Of a DNA stretch of 64,000 nucleotides, positions 36,591-48,799 are shown one piece after another. The number at the start of each line of letters is the position of its first letter. Within the stretch, counting starts at the first letter, position 1. The stretch lies in contig JAPTHN010000005.1 of NCBI GenBank assembly GCA_026936325.1, forward strand, positions 60,689,514 through 60,753,513. Direction: 5' to 3'. The notes under the pieces were generated by a model that did no database searches, had not been told where the DNA came from, and was given only the letters and a program-made list of their open reading frames with translations. Source of the DNA: Platynereis dumerilii. Taxonomy: Eukaryota > Annelida > Polychaeta > Phyllodocida > Nereididae. The translations under genes were made by a program, and so were the position numbers.

Positions 36591-37572
36591 AAAATACTAA
36601 GAGACTGCCCAGAATAAATAAAAAAACACTTTCTGACATTCATTATGACAAAAGTCAAAGATGATCAATTCGTTTGTGTGCTGGTAGATTTCAGGATTCA
36701 GTTGATATGCTGAGGCTCTGTCTCCGTGCAGTTTTGTACCGTGCAATGTTTGGTATGACGATCATTCAAGGGTGTTGTATCGCACAGTCAAAATAATTTT
36801 CAGGTGTGATATACCGTCTGTGCTCAGAGGAGCATGAAAATTTGTGAAGTGGCAAAGCCATTTGAGCACCAAACACATTGTCATTTCGTTGCAGTTCTTG
36901 TTCCCCTGTAATAATATCAACCTCGAAGCAGTATGTATATAATTGCAGCAACTTTCTTTTACTCATTTATGCAGTAAAAAAACTGCGTAGATATTTTGCA
37001 TGCCCAAATATAATCACTCACTCACAAATGTCCACATATGTTCACAAAAGACATGGAATGATTCAGCAATAACAAAACGACTATGCCCAAATCAATCATA
37101 GTCTTTTGGAGATATTAGGGCTTATTTGCAAATAGCATTAATAGTCAATGAGTGAAAATATAAAATTTTGACACAAAATATAAGTTGCCTGGTCAACTCA
37201 TCATTATTTGCTGTGCTAAACGTATAGGGCAATAATAAAAATATGGCTAGGTACAAAATATTTTTTGTCCATTTCACTTATTATTGCCCAGTGCCCACCA
37301 TGATAACATCTATCATTTAAATGATGGAGTCTAAATCCAAAATAGTTAGAATTGGTGATAATGGCTAATTCGGGCTTATACCAAAAGGATCTATGTTTTG
37401 CCAAATGGACTCACGGATATTTGAAAAGTGAAGCCATATGGGCAGGGACATTTATCAAAGATTTGTTTGACTCCCCCACTAAAATAGTATGTGTGTCTAT
37501 GTATGCAAGCTTTGTGCTCTTGAGAACTCCTCACCCAGGGTCAGGGCCGAACTGAGAGCCCCATGGTTGAGC

Positions 37573-37660
37573 GGGGGGGGGGGGGGGGGGGTAGCCATGC
37601 CAAAAATAAAAATTGGGTGCACCGGAGCACGGGTCTTTCAATACCAATGATGCCCCCCCC
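37573..37660. repeat. Poly-G and poly-C tracts
   Basis: A G-run at about 37573-37591 and a C-run at about 37653-37663 sit inside sequence resembling the arms of a G/C-tract MITE (CAGGGCCGAACTGAGAGCC at about 37542). I found no matching right end. Confidence 0.5.
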
Positions 37661-39512
37661 CCCGCTGAAAAGACTTATTGTGGGATGCGCATTAAAATAT
37701 GTATGCCCCGCAAAATGGTGTTCCCCAGCAGACAATTGTTTGCTTCCAAGGTGCTCCCCACTGGAGACTCCCCTAGTTCATATATAAACATTAAACAGGG
37801 CTCATTTTGTAGCCTCTACAGACGTCTAGACTCTAGAGGGTTTGTAGGTAGCCTGTTTAGGGTCCTCCGAGACGTCTGTAAGGGCTCATTTTATTGGATA
37901 TCCAGACTGTCTGTAGGCACAGATAAATCAGAATCAGTGATACAGACTGAAATCTAGATACTAATTAACAATTTTCTGTGGTCTAGAGATGTCTGTTTAT
38001 TATTATTTGGAAAGAGAAGATGTTAAGCTTTCTTTTGACCAGTGTATAATGGGTTTGTAAAGGAGGAAAATTGCAAGAAAAATGGGATAAAAGTGTTTCT
38101 ACGACACAGAGGCGCAGCCGCAGAGATGTAAAACACACTCACCATCAGAGAAGGATTTTGACATTTATCACATATTCAGTCTTTAAATTTTTAGAAATCA
38201 GGAATCTCTCATCCCTCTAATGCAGCTTTGTGTGCATCTGACCTTTCATATTGGTCTCATGCTTTCAAAATATCCTTATAACATAATGGAAACTTTTATC
38301 GCAATAGTGTCAAAATATCAGCCGTTAAACACCAAAGTCACAGATTTTTCGTAGAATGAGACACATCAAACTAGATGATATTAATCAAATACGTTCACCT
38401 TATATCAGATGGCAGATTTACAATGCTTGAATAGCTACATTAAATAGTAGGCAGTTTCCTTTCATACATTGAAAGAACTAATATTCCATCCTTGTCAAAC
38501 TCAAGAAGTTCCGTTAAAAAATGAGAAAGTGGCGTCTGAGCTTAGGATTGCCTTGAAGAAATTTTTTGATCAGAACTCATCATTCAAACTCCATAAAAAC
38601 CAGAGATATAACCAAAAAGGGTTTCTTGGTCAATTCTGAAACTTTTGCAAGATTAATTTATGCTGTGTGTCATGATTGTCAACTAAAATGTCACCCAAAA
38701 ACAATCTTTCCTGGCTAAATTGCAAAGTTTTGCACAGTTTGGGGAGCTTTTTCAACCACCTCGGTATTTTGGCAGCCATCTTGGAATTTGGCAGCCATCT
38801 TGGATAAACAGCAGCCATCTTCAAACAAATTTTGTTATGGGTTCCATTGGTATACTTTGGCAAATATGTATTTGCAGAAAGATCTCTCTCTTTTTATGAT
38901 ATTTTTAAGGCAAAATCTTGGAAAAAAAACAGATTTTGAGTGCCAACAATCTCGGTTTGGCCGCCATCTTGGAAATTAAGCCATCACACTAAAAAATGAA
39001 CTTTAACTTTAGAAAAGCATTCTAGAAAACGAAATTGGGCCCTCCCAATGGAAATATTGACACAATTAACATATGTTTGAAGTCGAATATAGTCTGTCCA
39101 CAGTAATTTGAGTCAAAAATTTGAGCGTCAACCGATTTTTGGCGGCCATCTTGAAAAATGGCTGCCATTGTGTTTAAATACCCATTGGCTGCATATAAAT
39201 ATTTCAAAATTACAGGTAGGTATCTCATCTACATTTCATATGTATGCAACAACATTTATCTGAATATTGCTTGATAAAATTGTTGATTCTTATCTGTTAC
39301 TTCACTATTTTTTACCTTATTTTTGCTCAAAAATTGATTCACATACCCTTTGAAAACCCCCATTTTTCGCACAGTTGCGGCGGAAATTCGTAAAAAACAT
39401 TATCAGAAATGAAAACTAGACAAAATTTGCTTCAATTTGGCATAAAGAAAGTGGGCGAAACCGGGGGGTGCAACGAAATCATTTTCTGAGGGGCTTGGGG
39501 GATGGACTAAAC

Positions 39513-40085
39513 TGGTCAGTACTTATTTTCCTTTTTTGAGACATGCACTTGTTGGTACACATACAAGTGACTTTTCAAAGCCATATAATACATCAGATTT
39601 TGCGTATATATATATGCAGATAGAGATATATACAATGACCAAGAACAGTTTATTTTCAATATACGCCTAAAATGGTTGTAAATAGCCAGGGGCTCTATAG
39701 AAAGTGAGCACATATGGTTTAACATCTAACCCCAATTAATCATGCACATGGAAACCCTACAGAGGCTTTTGAGAAGTTTCTATCAAATTAAGAACATTTT
39801 ACCACCTGAGACCCAAAGAGCTGCGTGTAAATCTAGTCAGGTTGTGTATATTATTATAAATGGAATTGGTAGACTTTCTTTTTCACATCGGAAACATATG
39901 ATTCCACAAACTTTGGTGATGGGGAATTCTGGATTACTGAGAATCGATCATTTTCTGCTCTGCCGGCACCGGTCCTAATACTATCGTATGACATCATATG
40001 GCAGTAGCTGTAGGTTAGCATTAGAATTTAGAAGTCATCCAAATCAAGTGTTGCATGTGAGGTCTATGTATCCAGCAAATGGTGG
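39513..40085. other. Unrecognised sequence between the 6-kb element and a SINE
   Basis: AT-rich, no gene, RNA or repeat that I can support. Confidence 0.5.
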
Positions 40086-40098
40086 CCAAGACACAGTG

Positions 40099-40400
40099 AG
40101 GTTCCCCCGTGGCCTAACTGGTAAGTTCGCTTGTCAACTGGCTTTGAGGGCGTGGGTTCAAATCTCACCCCGGGAACTCACTTTAGTCCGAGCCCATGGG
40201 ACATTAAATGGAGGCGGGTTGTATCCACTATCCAGTGTTCTATGCTGGGGCAACTGAAAGAACCTGGGCATCCCTGAATTAATAGGGTATGTACCAGACT
40301 CTCAGTCTTCTCATCTCATCATCATACGGCGATCGCCTGCCTCGATATAGCCCACTAAGGTGCTGCAGAGGCGTAAAACGCAAACAAACAAACAAACAAA
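40099..40400 (+). mobile_element. tRNA-derived SINE (family A), copy 2
   Basis: Very similar to 32857-33152 throughout, with head (GTTCCCCCGTGGCCTAACTG), B box GGGTTCAAATCTC and tail ending in CAAA repeats. It is flanked by CCAAGACACAGTG (40086-40098) and CCAAGACATAGTG (40401-40413), a 13-bp duplication with one mismatch. It carries an extra short duplication (CCACTATCCAGTGTT) not seen in copy 1. Confidence 0.9.
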
Positions 40401-40586
40401 CCAAGACATAGTGGTCATCATACCATTGAAGACTGCAAAAATGCAAGAATTGGACACAACGCTTCATAATTTGTTGTTTATCACAGCTCTCTAAGTGTTT
40501 GAATACACAGTTTGTTGGTCCCAACAAAATGTGTAATCCTCTTGTTTGACAGAGCTGAGCCTCATGAGAGTGACTACTTAACATTA

Positions 40587-41547
40587 TTACAGATCTCGTA
40601 TAAGTGTGCCATGTTCCATGTGAATATATGCACAGATGATGTCAGTATTGCAATACTGACATCAATATTGGCACTCCAAGCTTGAGTGGCGATTCCAACT
40701 GCTACCAACAAGTCAGGCTTATGGGCTGTCTAAGTGTGAATAACAATTGATTAATCTGCATTCATTGGTATGGTTGTTTGATTCAGTTGGAGCAGGTGAA
40801 ACTGATATGTTCGAGCCACTTGCTTGATCCATCATGGACATTCATGGTGTCCTGTTGTGAAACTTCTCCTTGAGGGCAGCACCTTGTGGCTTTTCAGCCT
40901 TTTAGGTGAGATCTTCGCCAAAGAAACTGTTCAGAATTGATCACTGGGGATGATTGGGAGATTTTTTGGAAGTGAACATGGCGGTGTTGCATGGGCATAC
41001 CAGAGGATGAGAAATGGGGGGGGGGGGGTTAGTTGCTCCCCAAAAATTTGGGAAAAGCCCAGGCCAGACAAGGAGGCAAAGAATTCGATCATCAAATAAA
41101 CGTTATTGGAAATCAGTGATAAGGATGCCACCAAGCAAAACTCCCCCCATTAGGTCTTAAATTCTGAATGGTTTCTGAGTATATTATTTTTGCCAAGACA
41201 GAGCAGCACATGGTAACCTCTCAGACCAACAAATGAATGTGAGAGTGAATGAATTTGTTTTGTTGTAAAAGTGCTAAAACTGATAGCAGTTATACACAAA
41301 TCCATGCATTATATATAGCTGGTTATTGTAAATTTTGGATTTATTCAAAACATCAAACTGAATAATAAATGTTGAGCAACAATCTAACAGCTTATTGTGG
41401 ATTTGTAATGGTGTGATCAGTATGGGTTCCAAGTGACACAGCTGAAGCTGTGAATATACCAACTGTGAAATCATTATGCTGATACTGACATCACAAGAGC
41501 ACTGTGGCAGTTGAAAAGAACATGGCACACTAATAAGAGATCTGTAA
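40587..41547. mobile_element. 961-bp MITE, ends TTACAGATCTC, TA flanks
   Basis: The ends TTACAGATCTC and GAGATCTGTAA extend inward as imperfect inverted repeats (AGTGTGCCATGTTC, then GATGTCAGTAT) over about 65 bp. TA flanks both sides (40585-40586 and 41548-41549). The left arm contains a perfect 28-bp palindrome (40637-40664). A G-run lies near 41019-41031. No coding region. Confidence 0.7.
40637..40664. repeat. Perfect 28-bp palindrome
   Basis: The half-site TGATGTCAGTATTG is followed directly by its exact complement, with no spacer. Confidence 0.95.
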
Positions 41548-42414
41548 TAATGATTGTCATATGACATCACACAACGTCACATACCAAACATTTTCTGTCT
41601 ACAAGTGGACCGTTTTTTCATTGACACTGCATATTCCAGCCTTGGCAGATCAGAACATTATGCTGTATGTGTTGCCAACTAGGGGCAAGTGTGCAATTCC
41701 GCAAGCTTGGTTTTTTGTTTCAAGGAAATGTTGTGCTCTCTTGCTTATAAAGTATAGTTGGTCAATGGTTTTTGGAATCACTTAACTCCTTTAAATTTGA
41801 ATGGCTGCAATGCATAAAGTTTTCATTGTTGGCCATCTCAGATTTGGTTGAAGTTGTAAAAGTGTGCGTGATGTATGAAGAAGAGCTGTAGTTCTCATGG
41901 ACAGAAATCCTCTACTAAAGCAGCAATATTGCTTGCTAACTAGCTGAGGTATCCAAGTAACATATAACTAAGCAGTCATGATGAATATTTCCAGTCACGT
42001 TTCCAATCATGGTTGTCTTGTGGGTAAGAATGTTTGTGCCATGATTGGTTTAGCTCACAGTTAGCTCCCTGATTGGTGCATGTAGCATGTGGCTAATGTG
42101 GCCAATCTTCATCAACACAAAGGTTTTGTTGTTGTCATGAGGGGTTGCCCCATTCATAGTCAAGGCTTAGTATGATTAGGTGTTGGTTTGCCATGTATAC
42201 AGTTAGTATCTTGTCTGTCATGTTTGTAAGCCCAAGATGCACACTTAAGTGAATTACTTAAAACATTCAAGGAAAGATAAACAAGGATTTTTGTTTTCCA
42301 AACTGGTCAGTTTTATATATTTTCAGTTTGCAAGACCATATATGTCAAATATTATTTATTTTTGATGACAGCTTGATAATGCATATGTAGATTATTAGAA
42401 TTATTAGGCCTATA

Positions 42415-42559
42415 CAGTGGCGTATTGGGGGGGGGCATTGGGCCATCCCCCCCCTCAGACCAAAAATTAACATTGAAGAGCTAGGAAAGCCGCGGAGCTC
42501 CCCATATTCGCCCCATGTAACGAACCGCCCCCCTCAGACAAGTTCTACATACGCCCCTG
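42415..42559 (+). mobile_element. 145-bp hAT-type MITE with perfect 8-bp target duplication
   Basis: Starts CAGTGGCGTAT and ends ATACGCCCCTG, flanked by GGCCTATA at 42407-42414 and 42560-42567. Same family as 24421-24569. Confidence 0.88.
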
Positions 42560-44289
42560 GGCCTATATCAAATTTGCACTGATATATTGATGGAGATATT
42601 TGTGTGGAGGGATACTGCATTTTTCTGTAACATAAATTTTAACAAGTTGTGAAATGGAGGGAAAAAACCATTGCAGATATCACCGAACAAATGTACCTTG
42701 GGATCTGTGCTTTCTCATGAAAATCCTCCATTCTAGTACATTTTCGAGGCATTCTGAATGGGTCAAGTGGAGACCATTTTTGGAATTGAGGCGGAATTAT
42801 CCTACAGTGCTTTGAAAAGGTTTTCTATGATCTGAAACTCATTAAGAACTATTGGTGCATGTCTGGCCAGTAAACCTATAAACGTAGCTCACATCTGGAT
42901 CATATTCTACATTGAGCGAAAGACTGATTTTGGCTGTTTTTACTCAGCTGTGAAATGGTGATTGAAGTTATGCAACTAGGCATTGGCATCTCAGGATTTG
43001 CAAGTTCAATGATGCATTTACATTTTAATATAATATCCAGGATAGGTTAATTTTCGGGATGATATTGCAATGCACTAAAGTTATAGATCTAAACAAATTA
43101 TAATGAAATTCTTTGACATCTGAAATGAAGTGTTTATGATCATCATACTGTCATGGCATTACCAGTAAACGAAAAATGAGTGTTTACAGAAAAGCTGTTG
43201 GTGGCCATCAATGACCTCACAATAAGCCCTATCAAAGACATTGAAATGAGCAGTGAACTTGTCATTGAGCAACTTGTGACCTCATTGTCTCTCGTTTTGA
43301 TAGCATTGCAAGTGGAGATATAACCAAAACGAATCGCTTACGACCCACAAAGAATAACATGGCATGGATAGGGCTATGATCTCACAAGGAACATTCAGTC
43401 TAATTCGGTAAGCACTCATTTTATGTCTACGGTGACGTTTTTTGTCACATTACCCACTAACTTTTAATATCGAGGCTAGGGGAGTTTACCAACAAAGAAA
43501 TCTACACTGAATTGAAGATTACGAAAATAATCGATTTTCAGACAATTCAGCCTCTCAAAGTGGAACCAATTTTGTTAGACCTATCATGTTGACACAGGCA
43601 ATGTGATGGAATTGATGAGCTTTCCAATCATGTGGTTAATCAACTTGATTGAGAACAAATGTCAATGTTAAACATTTAATCATTCAATTTAGAAAGCCAA
43701 TCAGAAAATAAATGCCTTTTGGAGTAATTGCTGCATGTCCTTCTGAATTTGGGCACCAATAAATACCAACTCTTAATTGAGTAATAGATTATCTCTTAAG
43801 GCTGCTTTTCGAGAGTACAGTAAGAGTAATTAATTTTTGATAAGTATTAATTTGAACCCGAAAAGGATGTCTTTTGAACTGCCTCATACGCTTCTAAAAC
43901 TATATACGATATACGGTACATTTTAAACAGTAATTTTTGCAGAATAAACAATGATCTGATTGTTTGTTTGTGGCTTATCCTTTGAAGGGCATTCACAAGC
44001 AGAATTGCCTATAGTTAGATCCCGACTTTTCCAATGGCAAAAGTATCATGGTGAGGCCTATAAAACCTTCTTATTCCATGTGTACCAATGCAGTCTATCA
44101 CAAATAATGACTTCATAGGCAAGAATTAAGATATCCCATTACAAGTTGACAACCGAATTATTCAACTGATGTCGGCACTCAGCTTGAGATTGAGAAATGG
44201 GGTCAGTGTCCTCAGCAGCAATCTGTCTACACATTTCTTTGTATATATATTCTGGCCAATTTCTGGGGGAGGGTTGGGCCTATTTCGGA

Positions 44290-44398
44290 CGGCTGTTTCA
44301 AACATCCTTCTCCCCATTTCATGTCCCCCTCCTGTCCGAATACCATGTGCATAGATACAGGACGTAGAACCCCAATCATCCATCTTTGTGTTCTTCAT
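44290..44398 (+). mobile_element. SINE family B 3' fragment
   Basis: The body CATCCTTCTCCCCATTTCATG and tail ATAGATACAGGACG...CCCCAATCATCCATC match 36290-36370 and 63830. Confidence 0.6.
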
Positions 44399-44717
44399 TT
44401 GTTGTTTTTCTAATGCTATTTATTTTATTTTCATAGGGGAGATGGATATTTCCTTTCACAGGGAATTATTCTCGTCAATATATGTTATGGTGAGTATCAA
44501 TTGGTGACAGTATTTATATTCATTATTCTCCACTCTTATACTTATTGCTTCTTTCTCTATTCTTTCAATCTTTCATCTAAATTATTTTTCCATGCCTTTG
44601 TTTTGATCAGTCTACACGTCAATTAATCTGTTTTGTTCTCTATCTGTCTTTAGTATTTTTACCCTCGGCAATGTATACATTGCCGACGGGTATTGTAGTT
44701 ACTTTTGGAAAATTTGT

Positions 44718-44766
44718 CCGTCCGGCGGGCGGGCGGGCGGGCGGGTGGCGGACGGGCGGGCGGGCG
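44718..44766. repeat. (GGCG)n-type GC-rich repeat
   Basis: GGCGGGCGGGCGG runs in otherwise AT-rich sequence, next to the hairpin at 44661. Confidence 0.85.
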
Positions 44767-47475
44767 TCCGGATAACGGGCGTCCCACTTGTGTATTGGCA
44801 GTAATGCGAAAACTATGGCATGTACATATTTTATTTTTTGGACCTTATTGTATCTATCATCCTAGTTTTGCTTTTTAGGGGTCTAATCCACATGACATTT
44901 AATACTTTTCTCACAGTTATTGAGAAATGTGAAAAAATATTTTTTTGTGTATTGGGCGTCATGCCAAAACTATGGCACGTATATTTTTTATTTTTGAGAC
45001 ATTACTGTATCTCTCATCCTACTAGTGTCTTTTAGGGTTCTTATCCTTCAAACATTGATACTTTTCTGACAATTATTGAAAAATATGAAAAAATAATATT
45101 TTTTCTTTTCCCGGATTGACTCAAATACTCAGGTACTTATGTCACTGAAATTTGCATATGGTGTGTATTAAATACCCAAGATGTGTCCTTTAGGGGTCTA
45201 AATACTCTAAGAAAAACTGACTGATGTAAATTCATAAAAAATGTGATAAATTACAAATTTTTTAAACCTGCATGATTCAGTCAATTTTGCAGCTGCATCT
45301 ATAATACTCCAGTTAGATGCCTAAATTATAGCTCTTTAAACATCTCAACTCAGTTGGAATGTTAACTATATGAATGTTTAACGAAAAACAAAAACAAGAA
45401 AAATCAGGATTTTTGCCAATTTTCCGACATTTCTGTCTGAAACGCTAAGATAATAATGATTGAATTTAAAGCTTATTATAGTTAAACATGCTATAAAAGA
45501 ATATTCACAGCCACTGAATGACTTATCAAAAATTTTTACATGGAAATGTATGATTTAAAATGCAAAAAATTGCTCAAATGTCCATTTCCCCCCAATTTTA
45601 TTTCTGGTGTCATGCTATGCTTTGGAATATTCAGCAAAATAAACAGGACAGTGTATCATCATGATGCTAATTTTGAGCCATATGAATCTTTTTAATTCAT
45701 ACCAGTTTGTAAAATTTAATATAAATTACAGATTTTTACAGATTTTCAGATTATATCAGTTTTTGCATGGTAAGTCAAAATTTCTACTAACATGTCTAAA
45801 TTTTACTTTTTAGTATTCTTTTTCAAATATTGTCAATTGGAAATATATAAGTGATTTTAAAGCATCAAGCAGATAACGTAATATGCATTTGCTTGTTACT
45901 TTTTAAAATTTTGACAAGAAATCTTGAACTCTCAATTTTGACCTTCTGTAACATGCCAATTTTTTTTATTACCTTGTATTCAGTGATCTAATTCCTAAGC
46001 CACTCTGTCTGATTTGTTCATATTTAATTTTCATGACAAAAATCAAAATAACAGAAGGCTGACATTTCTTTATTTTTTAAATTCTATATCACCAAGGTTA
46101 GATTTTAATCCATACCCTATTTCTGCAAATTTCAATATGTAATTCTTCATCTTCAGATATTATTTAGATAAATTTGCCTTTTAATTATTAATTTCAAGAC
46201 TCATCCCAATTTATTTAAGCATTTTGGAGAGAACAAATATCTTCAATGGTCAGGGAGGGGGTAGGGTATTTGTTGAGTGGAGCCCTGGTGCCATGGAGTC
46301 TGCATTACATAACATGATGTCAGAGGCTACTGGCTGCCCTGCGGATTCTCTCCCAAGACCAAAACCAAGAGGGTGGCTACAATCAGTTACATAACATCCA
46401 CAGCTATCACACAAAATTTCCTTCTTTTAAAGAAATGAGTCCAAACTGCATTGATTTCACTTTAGCTCTTTTGTTTTGAACATGAAATTAAATTTGAAAT
46501 TTGGATCACAAAACTGGGCAAAGTAGATGCTGAGATATGACTTTTAACAATCAAGCCCATGTGAGGCTTATGGGCTATGTAACATGTGCAACCATGCAGT
46601 GCTGTATATTAAAGGTGGTTACAAAATTGTATAAGAAGAAAAAAGTAATAATTTAACAGTTTTACTTAAAACACATCTTTATGTTATCTATGTGTCAGCA
46701 GTGCCATTAGTGTTATTTTGTCCAGACAGTTCAGGTATGGTTCTTTTGTTTTCTTTTCAGCTATTGTTATGCCCCTATTGTGTTACCCCCATGACCATGT
46801 TTGAACAACATTTAAACCCTTTTAGTGCATGCTAATATATACAAATTTATCAGTTACTGACACAAATTAAGTTTATATTTAAAATAGTCATGTTTTGTTT
46901 TTCTTAAAAAGTATGTATTATGGGCCTTTACATCTTTTTAGTGTTAATACTAAAATAGATTGAATAGATAGACACAGCCACTATTTCTGTTAGTCATAAT
47001 CTTATTTCTAGTTTATGATAGAAATAGGCTGATAGACAGGTACAAAGATACTTTAGGGAACTGATGTTGTAATTTGTTCATTTAGTTACAATTTTCAATT
47101 TGAATAAAGAAATACAGCAAGTTGAACCTGGGATAATAATAATTTAGATGCAACATGTAAAATAATTCTTTGAAACAGTAAAGTAATTCACTAGTGCCAG
47201 GTCACAAATGTGCATAATTTTATATAGCTATCATAAAGATCAGGGTTCTTGACCATCTCATAAACATCTCTTTGTGACAAATTATTTACTGGTACTCTAA
47301 CTCAAGGTTTCATTGACAAAACAAAACGTGCTGTATGAAAAAAAGCCAGCAATCAATAAAGAGTTTGTGTGACGTTATGGATGACCTGTTAGATAACTGA
47401 GAAAAAAGATAGAAGAAGAAGAAAGAAAGATAGATCTATAAGTTAATTATTAGAAAGAAATAAAGAATAAAAGAG

Positions 47476-47592
47476 AGATAGGTAGGTAGGTAGGTAGGTA
47501 GGTAGCTTGATAGATAGATAGATAGGTAGGTAGGTAGGTAGATGAATAGATATAAATAAATAGATATAGATAGATAGATAGATAGATATCAT
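47476..47592. repeat. (TAGG)n/(GATA)n microsatellite
   Basis: Alternating blocks of TAGG and TAGA tetramers. Confidence 0.9.
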
Positions 47593-48357
47593 TATTAGAG
47601 CAATTTTAATCCTGTACAATTTATAAAGCTTTACAATGATTCAAGATTCCTATACATGGATATATCACAAAATCCAATCATCAACTGGAATTCCTCTTTT
47701 TTCTCAAATTATTCTTTTTACAAAAAGCACAAAATCAGCCATAGGCCTACTTGCCCGAATCACATGATCCGGACTCATTTTGACTAGAAGATATATCATT
47801 TCAAGTTTAATCTCTTGGTAACCATTGATTTTCAGTGATGTTTCATTGGACCCCCCCCCCTCATCACAGTGGCACACTTCTGAGGTGTGTGAAGTATGCA
47901 ACCCTCCATTCTTTTGTCAGGTTACATAATAGCATTGCATAAGGTGATTAAAAGATTGGGGTACAACAGACAATAGCCAATTGATTTGAGTGTTAAGCAG
48001 CTGAGGAGGGGGACTAAGGAAGCCCCTTTAACCCCTTTAAGGGGAATGTCTGCATGGATAATGTAATTTAACTGAAATTGTTACAACATCCATCAATTTA
48101 CATGGCTACATTCTAAAATGGATCCAGGATAAAGATGATGTAGAACTGAAGTAAATGACACTGTTTGATCAGATATAAGATCTACAGACAGAAATTTTAT
48201 GAACTGATAGATATCTAATTTTTGTTCAAACAATAGCTACCCTTATTGCAATTCAGTTTTATGCAGTTTAAATGAAATAGTAATTTTATCTTTTCTGCAG
48301 GAATTATGACACATCTTAATAGCAAAACTGATAATTGGATTGATCATACTACCCAAA

Positions 48358-48414
<57 letters not shown>

Positions 48415-48442
48415 ACTATCTATCTATCTATCTATCTATCTA
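48358..48442. repeat. (TATC)n microsatellite
   Basis: About twenty TATC units with one interruption (AACTATC near 48413). Confidence 0.95.
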
Positions 48443-48799
48443 ATCAGTCCTGATCGTATTCTGACTGTCTTTATCTCAATTATTGTCCATTTCTAGCTCT
48501 CTTTTTAATGGTCATTACCTGTCTATTGTGCACTGCATTGCTTTATTTTCCTGTCTGTCACCACTGTATATTACATTCAGACAAAAATAAGTTTGATAAA
48601 AAACCTACTTTCTAAAATGGTAGTGGAAGAGGGGACGGATTACTGTGGGTAATCCATGCCGGATAATATTGTTCTTATTATTGTCACCGAAACCAGTCAT
48701 CTTCTTGACTTCATTTTTAGAGATGCTTGCTTGCTTGCAAGCGGCATCTCTATTGTGGGAGGATGGCTCTGAAACTTATGACAACTGCCTTGGTCATGG

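Larger units (their letters stand above)
33473..39509. mobile_element. 6.0-kb element with long terminal inverted repeats and YY1-like motif clusters
   Basis: The ends are inverted over about 130 bp. TAGTCCATCCCCCAAG at the left pairs with the complement of the right end, and both then carry TTCGTTGCACCCCCCGG and GGTTTCGCCCACTTTCTTTA. AAC flanks both sides (33470-33472 and 39510-39512). Inside each end, on opposite strands, are clusters of AAGATGGC(C/G)GCC-type words. They lie at 33784, 33803, about 33821 and about 34201 on the left, and at 38771, 38790, 38811, 38959 and 39141 on the right. No transposase was recognised. The central part has SINE-B pieces (36205-36590) and poly-G/C tracts (37573-37660). 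The superfamily is unknown. Confidence 0.7.
41550..44659. other. Intergenic stretch, no recognised gene
   Basis: Contains a hAT MITE (42415-42559) and a SINE-B fragment (44290-44398). The remainder shows no frame with splice support or recognisable protein motif on either strand. Confidence 0.5.

Noticed and set aside
36281-36664. 127-aa plus-strand open frame
   Set aside because: Translation of the duplicated SINE-B body. The repeated NHPS-type peptide comes from the repeat.
37542-37800. Possible hAT element starting CAGGGCCGAACTGAGAGCC
   Set aside because: No matching right end or 8-bp duplication found. Retained only as a poly-G/C region.
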